The notes under the pieces were generated by a model, which searched no databases, was not told where the DNA came from, and was given only the letters and a program-made list of their open reading frames with translations. Both the position numbers and the translations under genes were made by a program. A stretch of DNA of 64,000 nt from Varroa destructor (Eukaryota; Arthropoda; Arachnida; Mesostigmata; Varroidae). Location of the stretch: NCBI RefSeq assembly GCF_002443255.2, contig NW_019211458.1, forward strand, positions 33,846,096 through 33,910,095, written 5' to 3'. Positions 28,373-39,882 of the stretch are shown one piece after another; the first letter of the stretch is position 1; every line of letters begins with the position of its first letter.

Positions 28373-30483
28373 TCTTTGTAAAAACTCCAAGGTATAATTA
28401 TTACATCGAGGTAACTCAACCTTGCACTTGCTTGTAAAATATAGTAATCCTATTCTATGACAATAATATTTCAAAGTTTTCGCTTCTATTAATTGGTAAT
28501 ATTGTTCGCCGAGTTGGCATTAAAGAAATTTAGCGTATCAGAAGGCAATCAGCACGACACTCAATTTACCATCACAACAAGTTGCAAGGTAAAAGTTACA
28601 ATACGTACTCTGCGGAAGTACGATGTGTTTCATCCCTTCTATGACAATACAGCAGATAATGATAATATGGGCTAAAGGAACATTCATTTTTAAAAAACGC
28701 TAAAAATCTTCTATGAGAATGTAAAACACCAGTTTCAAAAGTTTTTTTTGTCAAATTTTTGTAACACACGCAAAACCTGCAACCTCTCACCTGTGCGTTA
28801 AATGCGATTGCATGAGAACACATCGTTATACTGGTAGCACCAATTTGACACTGAGAACATTTTTGCAAGCTTTTTTATTCATGTAAATTTAGCATGTGTC
28901 ATTGACCGGGCTTGAGAAGGTCACCATTCTTAAGTTAGCAAGTTAGTTCAATGTAAAATGACTAAATTACGAATTACCAAATAGCTGCTCCGTACAACAA
29001 CGCAACAACGCTCCGACAACATGCCTGATGTTTTTTGTGCATTTTTGTATATAAACTGAGAGTAGCAGCTTTACTTTATGCTCGCTTACACACTCGCAGA
29101 TAACATGTGAATTTAAATCACACACAACTGTGCGAACGAAAGCATGATTTTTTTTTGAAACGCTCAAAGTAGAGCCGGTCCAGATGAGGAACTGAAAGAG
29201 CACTCCATCATCTGAAACAACTCACGCTTTTTTTTCGAAGTAAAGTTTCTCAATTTCAATACGTGTGTGCAATAGTACCGCCGCTTGGCTTTTGAATATA
29301 CAACAAATGGGCAGAGAAAAAAGTTTGCTCTTACCCTACGATACTGTTTCGACACCTAGGAGTAAAGATACGCTGCCATGCCTAAGCGAGTGTTATTGAA
29401 GTTATAAACGGCTTCACCGATATAATCAGGTGATGTCATTCAACATTAAAATAGGTTTCGGGATGGCTGCAGCATTATAACATTAACTCGGGCATGCACT
29501 CCACGTCTGAGGTAAGCCTGCTCTCGGTTCCGCACCTGCTCACTGTCTCTCATGGGCATTCGAATCTTCCTTATAACGAGACCTTTGACAACTATCTAGA
29601 AAAATTATATTCTTAATTATGCGTTAATTCCTCATACTAATAATAACTATGGTTAATAACGCTCCAATGACTACTACACCTGCCTAACGTTACCGAACTA
29701 CACTTTATCAGCGAGCTCTACTTGACAAGTAAAACGTACCCACTCATAATACGAACGCTGATATAATTATTCTTCGTGTTAAGAGAATCCTACTGAGTCT
29801 TAGTTTTTTTTCTTTTGGAAATAGCAAGAATGTCTCATACATAAGCTGAGCTTTTTGTGCAATAGGTATTCAACTTTTTCAATCCTTTGCACTCGAATGT
29901 GCCCATAGTTCTACTAAATCCTGCATTTTTTTTATTCTTTCCCTAAATCCTGTAGTTGGCTATGTTCATCTATGAATGAGCAGTAAACGTGCCGCAACAC
30001 GTGCATTGATACGCCTTTGTTCGAACCGTCAGAACGAACCCTTCGAAAATGAATTGACTGGCATTTACCCCTTCGTAGATAAAAGCAGCCACCATACTTT
30101 CTGCCATGAAAAAGATTACCTCTTAGACCGATATCGTTACTGATGAGAATTAGATCTATGGACTTCTCCGAGAAAAATGTTTTCGTTGCTGAATACATCA
30201 CTTGAAAGACATCATCAGTTAATCTGAAATGCCATAGCCAGCGCCTCTCCTAAACTTCCCTCTCGCTGGCCTTTCAACCTTCCTTTTACTACTCGGCGGA
30301 TGTCGCTAACATTTTCTGCACTTAAAAAAAATCACTTACATGTAATATCATTTCTCCATTTAAATAGAATTCCCTTTCGAATTACGACCATCAAATGGTC
30401 ATCATTACGGCTTCTCCTCACTTCGTCACGACAAATGCTGGCATAAGTGCTTAAGAAAGCCAGTGCTAAGTTCCGCTGCAGCG

Positions 30484-31642
30484 ATGCTGTTCATACGCCA
30501 AACAACCGCATTCGCCATTGTGTCTTCTTCGCTTCTGGTCCAACTTATCTTAAGCCGTAAGTTCGCCAATAATTTTGTGCCTCAATTCAATTTAATCATA
30601 TAGAGCCGATTATATAAGTAAAATGTGAAACATTTACAGTCTATTTGCTAGAAAATAAACTATAGGGACAGGGGATGAATCAGAAATTGCTGCTTAGTAA
30701 AACTTCCGAGTAGATCTCTCTTTCTGTGAGCTCGTTTGGGCATGAAGTCCTATCCCAGTATATAGTAACCATTGCTAAAACAAATGCATACTGTGAATAA
30801 AGCTCTTATTAAAGGTGTGAGTAGATATTCTGCCACTATTGTTAATAATTTTGTCGAATTTATACAATACACCTTGAAGTGTGAAGTGTGATATGGAAAT
30901 ATTTGTATATACTTAAATATATACACTAATGCCCACACCTACCAAGTGGTTTGGTCGAGAACTGATGACTTGTTGGTTATATTTCTATTTCCAATCACAG
31001 AATGTGTGTACAATGGACGTTTGTACAATAACGCCGAGCAGCTACCTTCGAAAGACCCCTGTGAATTCTGTATGTGCTATCATGACAACGTTCTATGCTT
31101 ATCGCAGCCATGTCCACCCCCCGCTGTAGGATGCCAGGAGGTTATCATCAACGGCTTCTGCTGCCCACTTTACAACTGTGGTAATATCCTCTTTTTATGT
31201 AACTACCAGCAATAGCGCGCGTTACACTATTTCAATTCCCGATTAAGTTTTCATGCTACAATTCTAATGATAGTTAGATGGAGAATTGATTCCATTTATT
31301 TTTTTTACTGAACTTAATATTTACGATTTGGTTATTACCGAATGGTTTATTCAACTGGAATTTTTTATCTTGATTTTGATGCTAGACCGCCATAGTGGAT
31401 AGGCAAAATTTTATCTAGTTTTCAAAGGTAAAGATATATTTTCAATGACCGGACTGCTCGTCTGATTTTTCACAGGCCCTTCCGAAATAAACCTGTTTGC
31501 AAAGAACGTATCGGTTTTGAAGGCACCAGCGAATTCCCTTGCCGCAGCAGGCCAACTAGATCTGTCAGATCGCAGTGATCCCCGTAGCGATTCGAAGCAA
31601 CATAGTCTGCCACTGCCTTTACTTAGGGCGACGAAGCCTTAG
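30484..31642 (+). CDS. Small secreted protein with a single VWC domain
   Basis: Three exons: 30484-30556, 31001-31180, 31476-31642. Both introns are phase 1 and the total is 420 nt, 139 aa. Exon 1 encodes MLFIRQTTAFAIVSSSLLVQ and then LILS, a clear signal peptide, ending at GTAAGT. Exon 2 is an exact domain exon: residues 25-85 hold ten cysteines with the VWC spacing CxxCxC (CEFCMC) and the closing CCPLYNC. Exon 3 adds about 54 residues without cysteine, rich in serine, alanine and leucine (GPSEINLFAKN at its start), ending ATKP-stop. VWC domains usually bind BMP/TGF-beta ligands or other extracellular partners, so an extracellular regulator is plausible, but one domain alone does not prove it. 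The gene stands alone between intergenic DNA and convergent LSG1. I do not recognise a named orthologue. Confidence 0.85.
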
Positions 31643-32690
31643 GGCCGATAAGTGTCGGGACTAAAACTTAACAAACGATTATTATGCATGGAATATCACG
31701 TATAACTGCTATATTTTAACACCAATGTTTTTAACTTTTTTCTGTCGTTTTTGTTTTTAGGAGCAGTTGTTTTTTAGTTATTTTATCTAGTAACTTGACT
31801 ATTAGTTGAAGGCGCAATATTGGGCGCAGAATTAGTTGCGGCTAAGTGGCCTAACAGGGCTGGGTTAGTTGGCGTCAAACATTGTTTGCCTAAAGCTTGT
31901 CACATAATCCAACAAAACAAACAACATAATATCCTATTTCAAATTCGCTACAAACAATGAGGAACTGAAGTCGTATTCTGTACATTAAAAACATATTACA
32001 CGCTCGGCTGTGATTTACCTAACTCGTAAATAACCCAATACAATAGATGTGTTTTCCTCACCGTGTACAAAATGATCTTTGGCTGGACGGTTCGTACCAC
32101 CTATTGGTGACATCGTCAGCGCATACTTTTTAACTTAATTAAACTAAGTTGAGAGCGAACTGCTACGATTATACTAGCGGAAAATCAAGTTAAGTGTTAG
32201 CCATTCCATTATGGCGATAAAGAAAATTGTCACCAACTTTGTTTTAACCTGATGTTCTTCAGGCTTCTAGTTTCACATTTTGCTATAATTGCGTTCCGGC
32301 CACGGCTGTTGATATCGACGAATAAAACGGTTCTCAACGGTTTACCATTCGCTAAGACCGACTGCAATGAAGACATGCCGAATTTACCAAACGGTATTTT
32401 ATAGCGAAACTACTCAAAAAAACCACAGAAATTATTTACAGGAATATCAGGAAAGCGCTCTCGCTACTCAATCAAGTGCATCTTTCAACCAAATATCAAT
32501 GCAACAAAAATTAAAAGTCTTGGTGCGCTTTGAACGAGGAGCGTAAAAATCTCGCACAGCTCATGAGTCACTTGTACGCGTACGCATAGAAAACTAGCAT
32601 ATGTTAGGCGTAATGTATTTTATTGTAACAAAAAAACTAGACGCGGATCTACATAGCACTTTTATACCGCAACCGAGTTGCCTGTTGCCG
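31643..32690. other. Short intergenic space between convergent VWC and LSG1 genes
   Basis: About 1 kb of AT-rich DNA that must contain the 3' untranslated regions of both convergent genes. No further coding sequence or structured RNA was seen. Confidence 0.5.
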
Positions 32691-35600
32691 TTAAGCGTCT
32701 TTATGCTGATACAACCGTCTTAATTTTTCTCGTTTATTCCTGTTGAAATGTTTCTTTGCACCCAGCATCGAGCCGGAACTTGCGGTTAGACCGGATCTGA
32801 CTAGATGTCGTCCTATAATTTAAAACCAGAAGTCCATATATACATAAACACAAATCAAATAAGGCAAGACAGGTCGAAACTAATTACGCTACGTCCCGCA
32901 TTTAACAATATACATCCAATTTTTTTTTTAATTTAAAAACGGCATTCTTGAGGAATGCGAATCTTCTTCTACTTATCAATAACAATACCGATCACGTCAA
33001 ATCGAAATTTGCTACGACAGCTCATTGGTACCGCTCTCAATTAGTAAATAAAACTACGGTACTGAATTAAGGGCTAACCATTTTTAGATGCAATATTTAA
33101 ACTAGCTTCTAGCCGGTATAACAGATATTGAAACACGACGTGCCAGTTGCGGAGTATATAACACATAAGCATTCATAAATACTTAAATGTTACAATTATA
33201 TTACCTGTATCCTAATTTTACGTATGCTAACCGTTTTTCGAGAGAGAGAGAGAGAGAGAGAGCAAAACCCGGCTTTACTTACCCTTGAACCCTACGCCAA
33301 CAGTTTCGCTTGCAAAAAAGTTCTTGTCAATTTCGTCAGTTCCTAGTACGCGTCCCATAGTCATCCGAATGTCAGAAGGTAACATTGTGGAGGGCCCAGC
33401 CCGCCGAGGCTGGGGAAATTCGTGGAATGATGCCTGATCGACACCAGGTGGCGCAATGCAGTATACCAGCTTTCCACTGACGTAGTCTTTTAGAATGTAC
33501 CTGAAAGCAAAAACCACAATTGCCAGTTATGTATTAGATAACTTTCGAAAATTATCCGGTATCGGAAAAATTACGACAAATTGCAGCAAACATTCACTTG
33601 TAAGACAACAAAACAGGAGTAATAAAAGCATGAAAAATACCCCATGTTTAACATATCGTATATGGTTTGAAATATGAGCAAGCTCGAGTAGGCTGTTGAA
33701 ACAATGAGACGTTTCATAAATGAATAGGTCCTCAAAAATAGAGATGGTGCCTGAGAGAAGAATTGGTGGCGAAATCACGCACCTCGCTCCACGCGAATTG
33801 TCAGGCTGTCCCGAAGAGGTCATAAAGCCCCGATTGTAGGAGTAGGCATTAAGAAATTCAGCGCTGGTAGGCGGCCGGTCAGGATCTTCACCCTCTCGAG
33901 GTCTGGGTATACAAATACCGTATGTGTCCTCAAGCACATGACGTGGAATCAACGACAAGAGCAACGACACTGGCGGCACATGATCCCGTAACTGATCAAT
34001 TGGAAGTATACCTGTTCGGTGACATGAAAGCCAAAATATAAAACTTTAAGTACCTGAGATGATGAGAAGTAACCACAGATGGCTCTAAATTCAAGATTTT
34101 CTACTTCACACAAGATTCTTAAGTGTTCAATATTTTCCATATAAATCATTTTTTCGAAATTCGTTCAATGAGCCCATATCGAATTCGTTGTAAGGTATGG
34201 ATTCATCTGAAAAGCAAAGTCAACGAAATATATCGTAAGTTTCATAATTTGAAACGGATCGCCTACCATTTATAACCATTTCTGCCTTGCTGGAAACAAA
34301 GTTCGGAAACACAAGACCGGGGCAATCGCAGAGAATGAGATCATTACACAGGTGGATTGTCTGAAAGTGCTTTGTCTTCCCAGGAGTGCTGCTTACCGAT
34401 ACCTACAATAATATAGAAACAATACATGTGAATAGCAAAGCTAGATTATTTGCTCATAAAAGGCAAAATTTAAAATACTTGCATAGATATCGTTGATTGC
34501 TGAGGAAAATAGATTTTTCTATACATTCGGCTGAAATGGAGTAGTGCTTGTACATTCCTGTTCCGAAAGTAAAGCATCTTGTGGCTATTCAAAAATATTC
34601 CAAAATCGCGATTTTGATAGCCTTCTAAGAACACGCGGTAGCCCTAACCCATTATGGTAAGCCCACAAACCTTCTTCGATTTGGTGATTGCATTAATAGT
34701 CGAGCTCTTGCCGACATTTGGATATCCGCAAAGACCAACAGTAGTGAATCCCTGTTTGTACTTGACGCCCGTATGCCAAGTGCGACACAAGTGAACCAAC
34801 TGTTCTTTCGACCATAGTGTTGCAGAATACTCTTCAATCGTCAGGCGTAACAGCTCATCCGAAAGATGCTATATATATATATATATATAGAAAAGATATA
34901 TGTTATTATATTAGCTTTTAGCTGATTCTTTCATCGAAATCTAAGGACAAACCTAAGACTGCACCGTGCAATACCAATAGAAACTTTAGGGTTTCCTTTC
35001 GAGTATCTACGACTGGACTTGAACTTAAAACACGATATAACCCAAAACTCAGTAGCCAATTGCTTTATTCACTGCGCTACCGAAGGGATCGAAACGTCAG
35101 GTCTATAATTCAGAACACCACATTTGACTGGGACACCAGAATTTCCTATCGATGCATTGAAAACAAACAAATCTCGAAAGTCAAGCAACAATTCATAAGC
35201 TTTCCCCATCGAATGGCACTGAAAAATACCAAATACTAATACACTGCATGCGTTAAGGAATGCCATTGTTCTTCTTACCTCGTCGCTATTGTCTTTGCCG
35301 TCATCCTTGACGATAGCTTCACCAAGGGCCGAGAAGAAAACGACTTTGAGGCCATCATTTCTTTTTTTGAAGTACTCTGCCCAATGTCTCCTTTGGTCTT
35401 CATTTAAAAAGTCACTTTTATTAAAAAGCACCATGCACTTTTTGTGAGGGGAGATCTCTTTCACGTAAGTAAAAAGATCCTCGCAGAAGAATAGCAGAGG
35501 GTTCCTGCATTTATTAACACGTAAATAAATTGTTTTCTGTTAATCAGCAACTTAAAACATACTAACTAATAATAAAAGGCGAAATATGAACTTCGACGGT

Positions 35601-37394
35601 CATAAAAAATCTACACTTTATACATACACAAAAAAATATAGAAGTTTGGAACTGTTATGACGTAGCTACAATTAATGCGACTGCTAAAAGACTTTTCTAA
35701 CTCTATGAGCTGCTATGAACGACCTTTTATCAATGTAAACACCTCATTTGATATCCACCTCGCATCCACAATCTGCACCACGATGTCTGATCGCTCCACG
35801 ACGCGCCAAAGTTGCCTCCAAAACTCAAGATTTTTTTCATAGGGGGTCATATGTATACCCTCGATTTCCTGTACTCGAACAAGTTCCCTTCGCCATACGA
35901 GAAACGCTTCACGTTCACTAGCGTCCAGTTCCTCTGCCGTAGTCCGGGCGTTCCACTGAGGCCGCCGGGGTACCCTTATCGAGTTTCGATGTAGATCATA
36001 CAATTTCTTCTGAAGTTTGAGATCTGCTTCAGACAACACCCCAGAAGGCTTCAAATCTGTCACCACCTGTGTAAAACACGTTATAAACATAGTATGAAGT
36101 TAATACCAGTACCGCTACAAGAAATCCACCAACTATAAAACACTTATGGTCACCCATATGAGAAATTTACGAGTTTATCTTAATATTTATAACATGTTTA
36201 ATAACAATATCTTGTAATAACTGTATACGTACCCTGACGTTAAGCTTTTCTGCGGTGAAGTTCGCTCCAGCGAGTTCTGCCGTGGCAAGGAACTCGTCGA
36301 GATTGTTTTGCTCTGTGATTGAAGTCATATTCGTTGACCAGTCGTAGCCATCCTTCATTTCTGTTGTATGCCGAAAACTTTCCGGCCTGGCACCCTAATA
36401 AATAACAATATATACTTTATAGCCATTGCAAACACCGCGTTAAGAACGTGGTGTAAAATTTGTGGAGAAAAACGCCAACCTAAACCTAGGATCGTAGGCT
36501 CTCAATGTAAATAACTTTTTAAAATCCTTTTACGCACTTTCCTCTTAACACTTAATTATTCCCATAGCTACTGAGCGCCAGAAACCGCTTGGTACAAGCT
36601 ACGGAGAGTAAATACATTGGTATATGCCAAAATAGGTATTACATAAACGGACAAGTAGCGAAGATGTTTAGATTGTAAATGTTAGCCAAATTAACATGAA
36701 TGCCAAATGCTAAAATTAAATTAATACCAAAAGATAATTCTGAAGATCTCTCAATTCTGGGGCCAGCCGACGCTCAGCTTAAAAAGCTTTTCTTTCAATA
36801 GATCCTAACAGTTTATCTGTAATATTTTTCAATCTATAGCAGGTCAGGTGTATTGTGCAGTGCACCATTACATGTGTGCGTCGTTATTGTAAACAAAGGC
36901 TCCTGCCGTTGTCGCACCAAGAAGTTTATATACAATTGACCTTTTTCACTACCTACGCGTAGCGTTTGAATGCTGGAGTCAACATTTTTAGGATCTATGA
37001 ATATAATATGACAAGGTAGTGCAGTTATTATTAGTATGTATATCATTATCTCTCGAGTTCTTCCGTCTTATTTCCAAATTACTTCGGCGAAAGGTTGTTT
37101 TTGACACCAGATGACCATTAGCAATAACGTCAACAACATCGAACAATAATCATTTAAGGCAATCTTTATGCACTTCACAGTTGGCTTACAACAACGGTTG
37201 AACTACATCGGCTTAATTACTTCTATCGGAGAACATTACAAATCGTAAGAAACAGAGTATTCAACCAGATTAAGCAAAAACTAAGTTTAATTTACACTTC
37301 TGCTAGACACTCGATCGTTTAGCATTACCTTTTGTATCCGGTCCTTGATGAGGGCACGACCCAGCCCATTTTTGTGATTTGATTTCTTCGTCAT
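32691..37394 (-). CDS. LSG1: Large subunit GTPase 1 (60S ribosome export, NMD3 recycling)
   Basis: Nine exons: 37394-37329, 36394-36233, 36066-35759, 35504-35279, 34868-34671, 34402-34267, 34011-33783, 33500-33283, 32812-32691. All junctions keep phase; 1665 nt, 554 aa. LSG1 is a cytoplasmic circularly permuted GTPase that releases the export adaptor NMD3 from pre-60S subunits. The permuted motif order is visible: VERSDIVVQIVDAR, then G4 NKSD (207-210), then G1 GYPNVGKSS (302-310), then G3 DCPG (346-349). Family blocks include NGLGRALIKDR at the N-terminus, FLATAELAGANF, PRRPQWN, RDHVPPVSL and the basic C-terminus KREKLRRLY. The start MTKKSNHKNGLGRALIK matches family starts. It is shorter than human LSG1 (about 658 aa) because the long acidic insert between G4 and G1 is missing: exon 4 joins exon 5 in phase with only KDDGKDNSDE before HLSDELL. 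Exons 1 and 9 are short but match the family. Confidence 0.97.
33240..33262. repeat. (GA)n microsatellite, CT tract in the LSG1 transcript
   Basis: Eleven GA units. On the LSG1 strand it reads (CT)n and begins about 20 nt inside intron 8, just after the exon 8 donor GTAAGT. Confidence 0.92.
34870..34889. repeat. (TA)n microsatellite at the LSG1 exon 5 acceptor
   Basis: Ten TA units end directly in the AG of the 3' splice site of LSG1 exon 5 (exon begins at 34868 on the minus strand). It replaces the usual pyrimidine tract. Confidence 0.9.
34995..35087 (-). repeat. tRNA-like element (tRNA pseudogene or SINE head) in LSG1 intron 4
   Basis: On the minus strand there is an A-box-like tagcgcagtgaataa and, about 55 nt later, a B-box-like agttcaagtcc, with a partial CCTT/AAGG pairing of the ends. 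The span of about 93 nt is too long and the acceptor stem too weak for a working tRNA. A tRNA-derived SINE or decayed tRNA gene is the likely origin. It lies within an LSG1 intron in the sense of that gene. Confidence 0.4.
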
Positions 37395-38667
37395 ATCTGC
37401 GAACTTGTCTAAGCATACAACCGTATTTACAGAATAGACAGAACAACAACTCCTCTCATCTCTTTCCCGAATGATTCTAATGCCTACGAACCATCACGGA
37501 GATAAACAGTCTATTAGAGAAAAACAAAATGTTTTGTAATCACTATCTTCTCTGTCGATAGTAAAACTCACTAGTATTATAGGTCCTAAATCATAAAGCA
37601 CCACGAGGTAACTGCTGTGAAGCGACAGCTGACGGGTCTACTTTTGTTTGCAGTCTGGGTGATTTACATGAGGAGAAGAAGGCGAAGGATCATTCATAGA
37701 ATCGATGATGCTATGAAAAAAGGAAGCGGTATATTCAAAATAAACCCGGCAAGGCGAGTGCTTAAATTTTGATAACGATGTAGTTGGATCTATTAAGAAA
37801 GTTTATCATTGTGGAAACTATGATTTTTTAGAAGCTCCGATATACTAAAAACGTGTTGTAAATGCTAGCACGCATTGCGCTAATTAGCGCGTGCGAAGAA
37901 TGGTGTCTTGATTATATTAATAATTTTGTGTTGCACATGTATAATGCACTGTAAAAATGACATTTATGATCTAAAGAAGTTATGCTTGTCCAGGAAGTCC
38001 TGCTTATAGCTCACTGAGTCCGCCCATTAGAAATTGAAACCTATCTAAAGAGACTTCAAATGGTACAAGAAAAATGAAAATATATGTGTATATACATGAA
38101 TGTTTAATGTTCTGGAAGTTCATAATTTTGAATCTAGGCGTAAGCACTTCGTGGATAGTTAACTGTGCAAATGTTTTAAAAAAGCTTGTATACGTTGTGT
38201 AGTTTGCAGTGATTTATTACGAAAATGCATCTCGAATTGCCGCTCATATTGGTTTAGAAAAGCAATTTTTCTAATTGCCACTCATAATTGAGCAATTTAA
38301 TTACATGAACGCGATGGCGGACGTTATAGTAACCCGTATTGCGGCCATAATGAAATGTGCAAGTTAAAGGACCCTAGAGGTATCGCCGTAATGCCAATAG
38401 CTAAATACATAAAGGTTAATAATAATAACAAAAAAAAAACAATAGAAACACAACCCTGGCAGCCCATATACTTCATCGATAACAGCTGCTGTTGAAAGAA
38501 TCATAACATTCCTTGAAGCCTATAAGCTCAGCTCTCTCGACTCAGCTTCTCTCGAATCTCAAAAAGGTACCTAAATTGAAAAAAACTGAGGATAATCAAT
38601 TTGGTGTCTCTCTTGGTTGTTAAAACACTACTTCGTTTTCTCAGTACTTTTTACTAATTATTTTCAT
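37395..38667. other. Intergenic region upstream of LSG1
   Basis: AT-rich sequence between the LSG1 start and the tRNA-Gly gene. It must contain the LSG1 promoter. No coding sequence is recognised; the only marked structure is a 14-bp palindrome gcgctaattagcgc at 37877-37890. Confidence 0.45.
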
Positions 38668-38671
38668 AAAA
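38668..38671 (-). terminator. RNA polymerase III terminator of tRNA-Gly
   Basis: A TTTT run on the minus strand starts 4 nt after the tRNA 3' end, the usual distance for Pol III termination. The corresponding site in the decayed copy at 39376 is broken (ctta). Confidence 0.6.
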
Positions 38672-38675
38672 GCAT

Positions 38676-38747
38676 TGCGTCGGCCGGGAATCGAACCCGG
38701 GTCAACTGCTTGGAAGGCAGCTATGCTAACCACTATACCACCGACGC
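38676..38747 (-). tRNA. tRNA-Gly (anticodon TCC)
   Basis: 72 nt on the minus strand. The acceptor stem gcgtcgg/ccgacgc pairs fully, with discriminator A. The A box (tggtatagtggttagca) and B box (gggttcgattccc) match eukaryotic tRNA-Gly. The anticodon loop cttccaa is closed by ctgc/gcag and gives anticodon TCC, reading GGA and GGG. The T stem ccggg/cccgg pairs. A Pol III terminator follows. No intron. The gene appears functional. Confidence 0.95.
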
Positions 38748-38884
38748 TTCGGATGACGTGAACGTGTGCACCGAAGTAGAACAAAAACAAAGCTCCTAGC
38801 CTTTGAAAGAGGGTTACATTTGTTATTCAAACAAAAAGCGCTTCCTTCTCTTCTTATACTCTTCGAATAAATTCTGTAGTTCTG

Positions 38885-39105
38885 TTGTAGTTCAATAATA
38901 AGGGTCCACATGTTGTACACGAAAATACGAATGTAATGCTTTGTTACCTTTTTCATAGAGCCGTGTATCCTTGCGCGCGTACTTGTACTTTTTTGTCGCA
39001 TGACATCTATCTAGACTGTTACCTTTTCATTAGTTTTTGTGTAGTATGGCATACAAAAAGCCTTTTTCTGCCGTACTACGTAACAACTTTGCGGGTTACC
39101 TTCTG
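38885..39105. repeat. Interspersed repeat, copy 1
   Basis: Shares with 41590-41810, in the same orientation, blocks such as gtaatg-(c/t)-ttgttacct and cattagtttttgtg followed by gtatg(g/a)cat, in the same order and spacing. The pairs differ by many substitutions, so the duplication is old. Neither copy has a recognisable coding frame. It lies 140 bp from the tRNA-Gly gene. Confidence 0.6.
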
Positions 39106-39375
39106 GCAAATGACATGGACACATTGTCAGCATGGGTTGACCTTGGAGTCGTGATGTCAGAAGCTACATGCCATTAGGTACTGCCGGCTTGTGCTGTTTT
39201 ATTTAGATTTGCCGTTCGTAAGAGCCACAAAATTCGCTGAGGACTATAAGGCTACGGCTAAATTTCTGTCAAAAAGACAACTTCATAAAATAGATACACA
39301 CATGTGTATGTTTCCTCTCTCATTTGCACACATTCGTTTCATCTCTCATTTGCGTGAGTGTTTTCATAAGATCGT

Positions 39376-39447
39376 TGCGTCGGCCTGGAATCGAACCCCG
39401 GCCAACTACTCGGAAGGCACCTACGCAAATAACTATGCCACCGATGC
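39376..39447 (-). pseudogene. Decayed tRNA-Gly copy
   Basis: Exactly 72 nt, aligning to the tRNA-Gly at 38676-38747 without gaps but with roughly fourteen substitutions. The anticodon TCC is kept, while pairs in the anticodon and T stems are lost and the Pol III T-run is broken. Flanks on both sides also align (for example gaagtagaacaaaaa, then agctcc-agccttt-agagggtta), so about 160 bp was duplicated as DNA, not as a processed RNA. Confidence 0.85.
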
Positions 39448-39860
39448 TTCAGTTAATCTCGACATATGTACAGAAGTAGAACAAAAAACAGAGCTCCAAG
39501 CCTTTAAGAGAGGGTTATATCTGTGAAGATCACTTCATCGATATTAAAGTTGTAATATATTATATTTTCAACAAAAAATAGGGAAGTGAGTCCCTTCCAT
39601 GCCCGGTATCGATACATCTAAGCTAGCGATGAAAAAGCTTTCCAAAAAAAAGTTCAATAGCGTTAGATTTAGAAGCAAATATTATTGTACTGTTTATATC
39701 CAGGATGGACGATGTTCTCAATATTGTCTATATACTAAGAGATTTGTGCATATAAAAGAACGTTTTAGTGAACAACAGCACTTCTTTTTTATTTTAAACA
39801 TATTAAACGACTGAGATATGTTCACTGGTAAGCACTCGTAATGGGAGTATTTCGTTATCT

Positions 39861-39882
39861 AACAAACATGCGCATGTTTGTT
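39861..39882. repeat. Perfect 22-bp palindrome
   Basis: The left half aacaaacatgc is followed directly by its exact reverse complement with no spacer. No gene boundary is close: it lies between the decayed tRNA-Gly copies. Confidence 0.9.

Larger units (their letters stand above)
23115..30483. other. Intergenic region with transposon relics
   Basis: About 7.4 kb without a recognisable host gene. Segments around 24.4-24.9, 25.9-27.9 and 29.1-30.2 kb carry overlapping frames of 60-100 codons that look like eroded mobile-element sequence; only the BEL/Pao piece at 26214-26465 gave a family hint. A GTT microsatellite and a short signal-peptide-like frame (28295-28372) are listed separately. Confidence 0.45.

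Noticed and set aside
34054..34206. Possible cassette exon between LSG1 exons 6 and 7 with acceptor CTTTTCAG and donor CAG|GTACTT
   Set aside because: In the phase set by exon 6 the frame meets a stop after about 25 codons, and its exit would not match exon 7. Exons 6 and 7 join perfectly without it.
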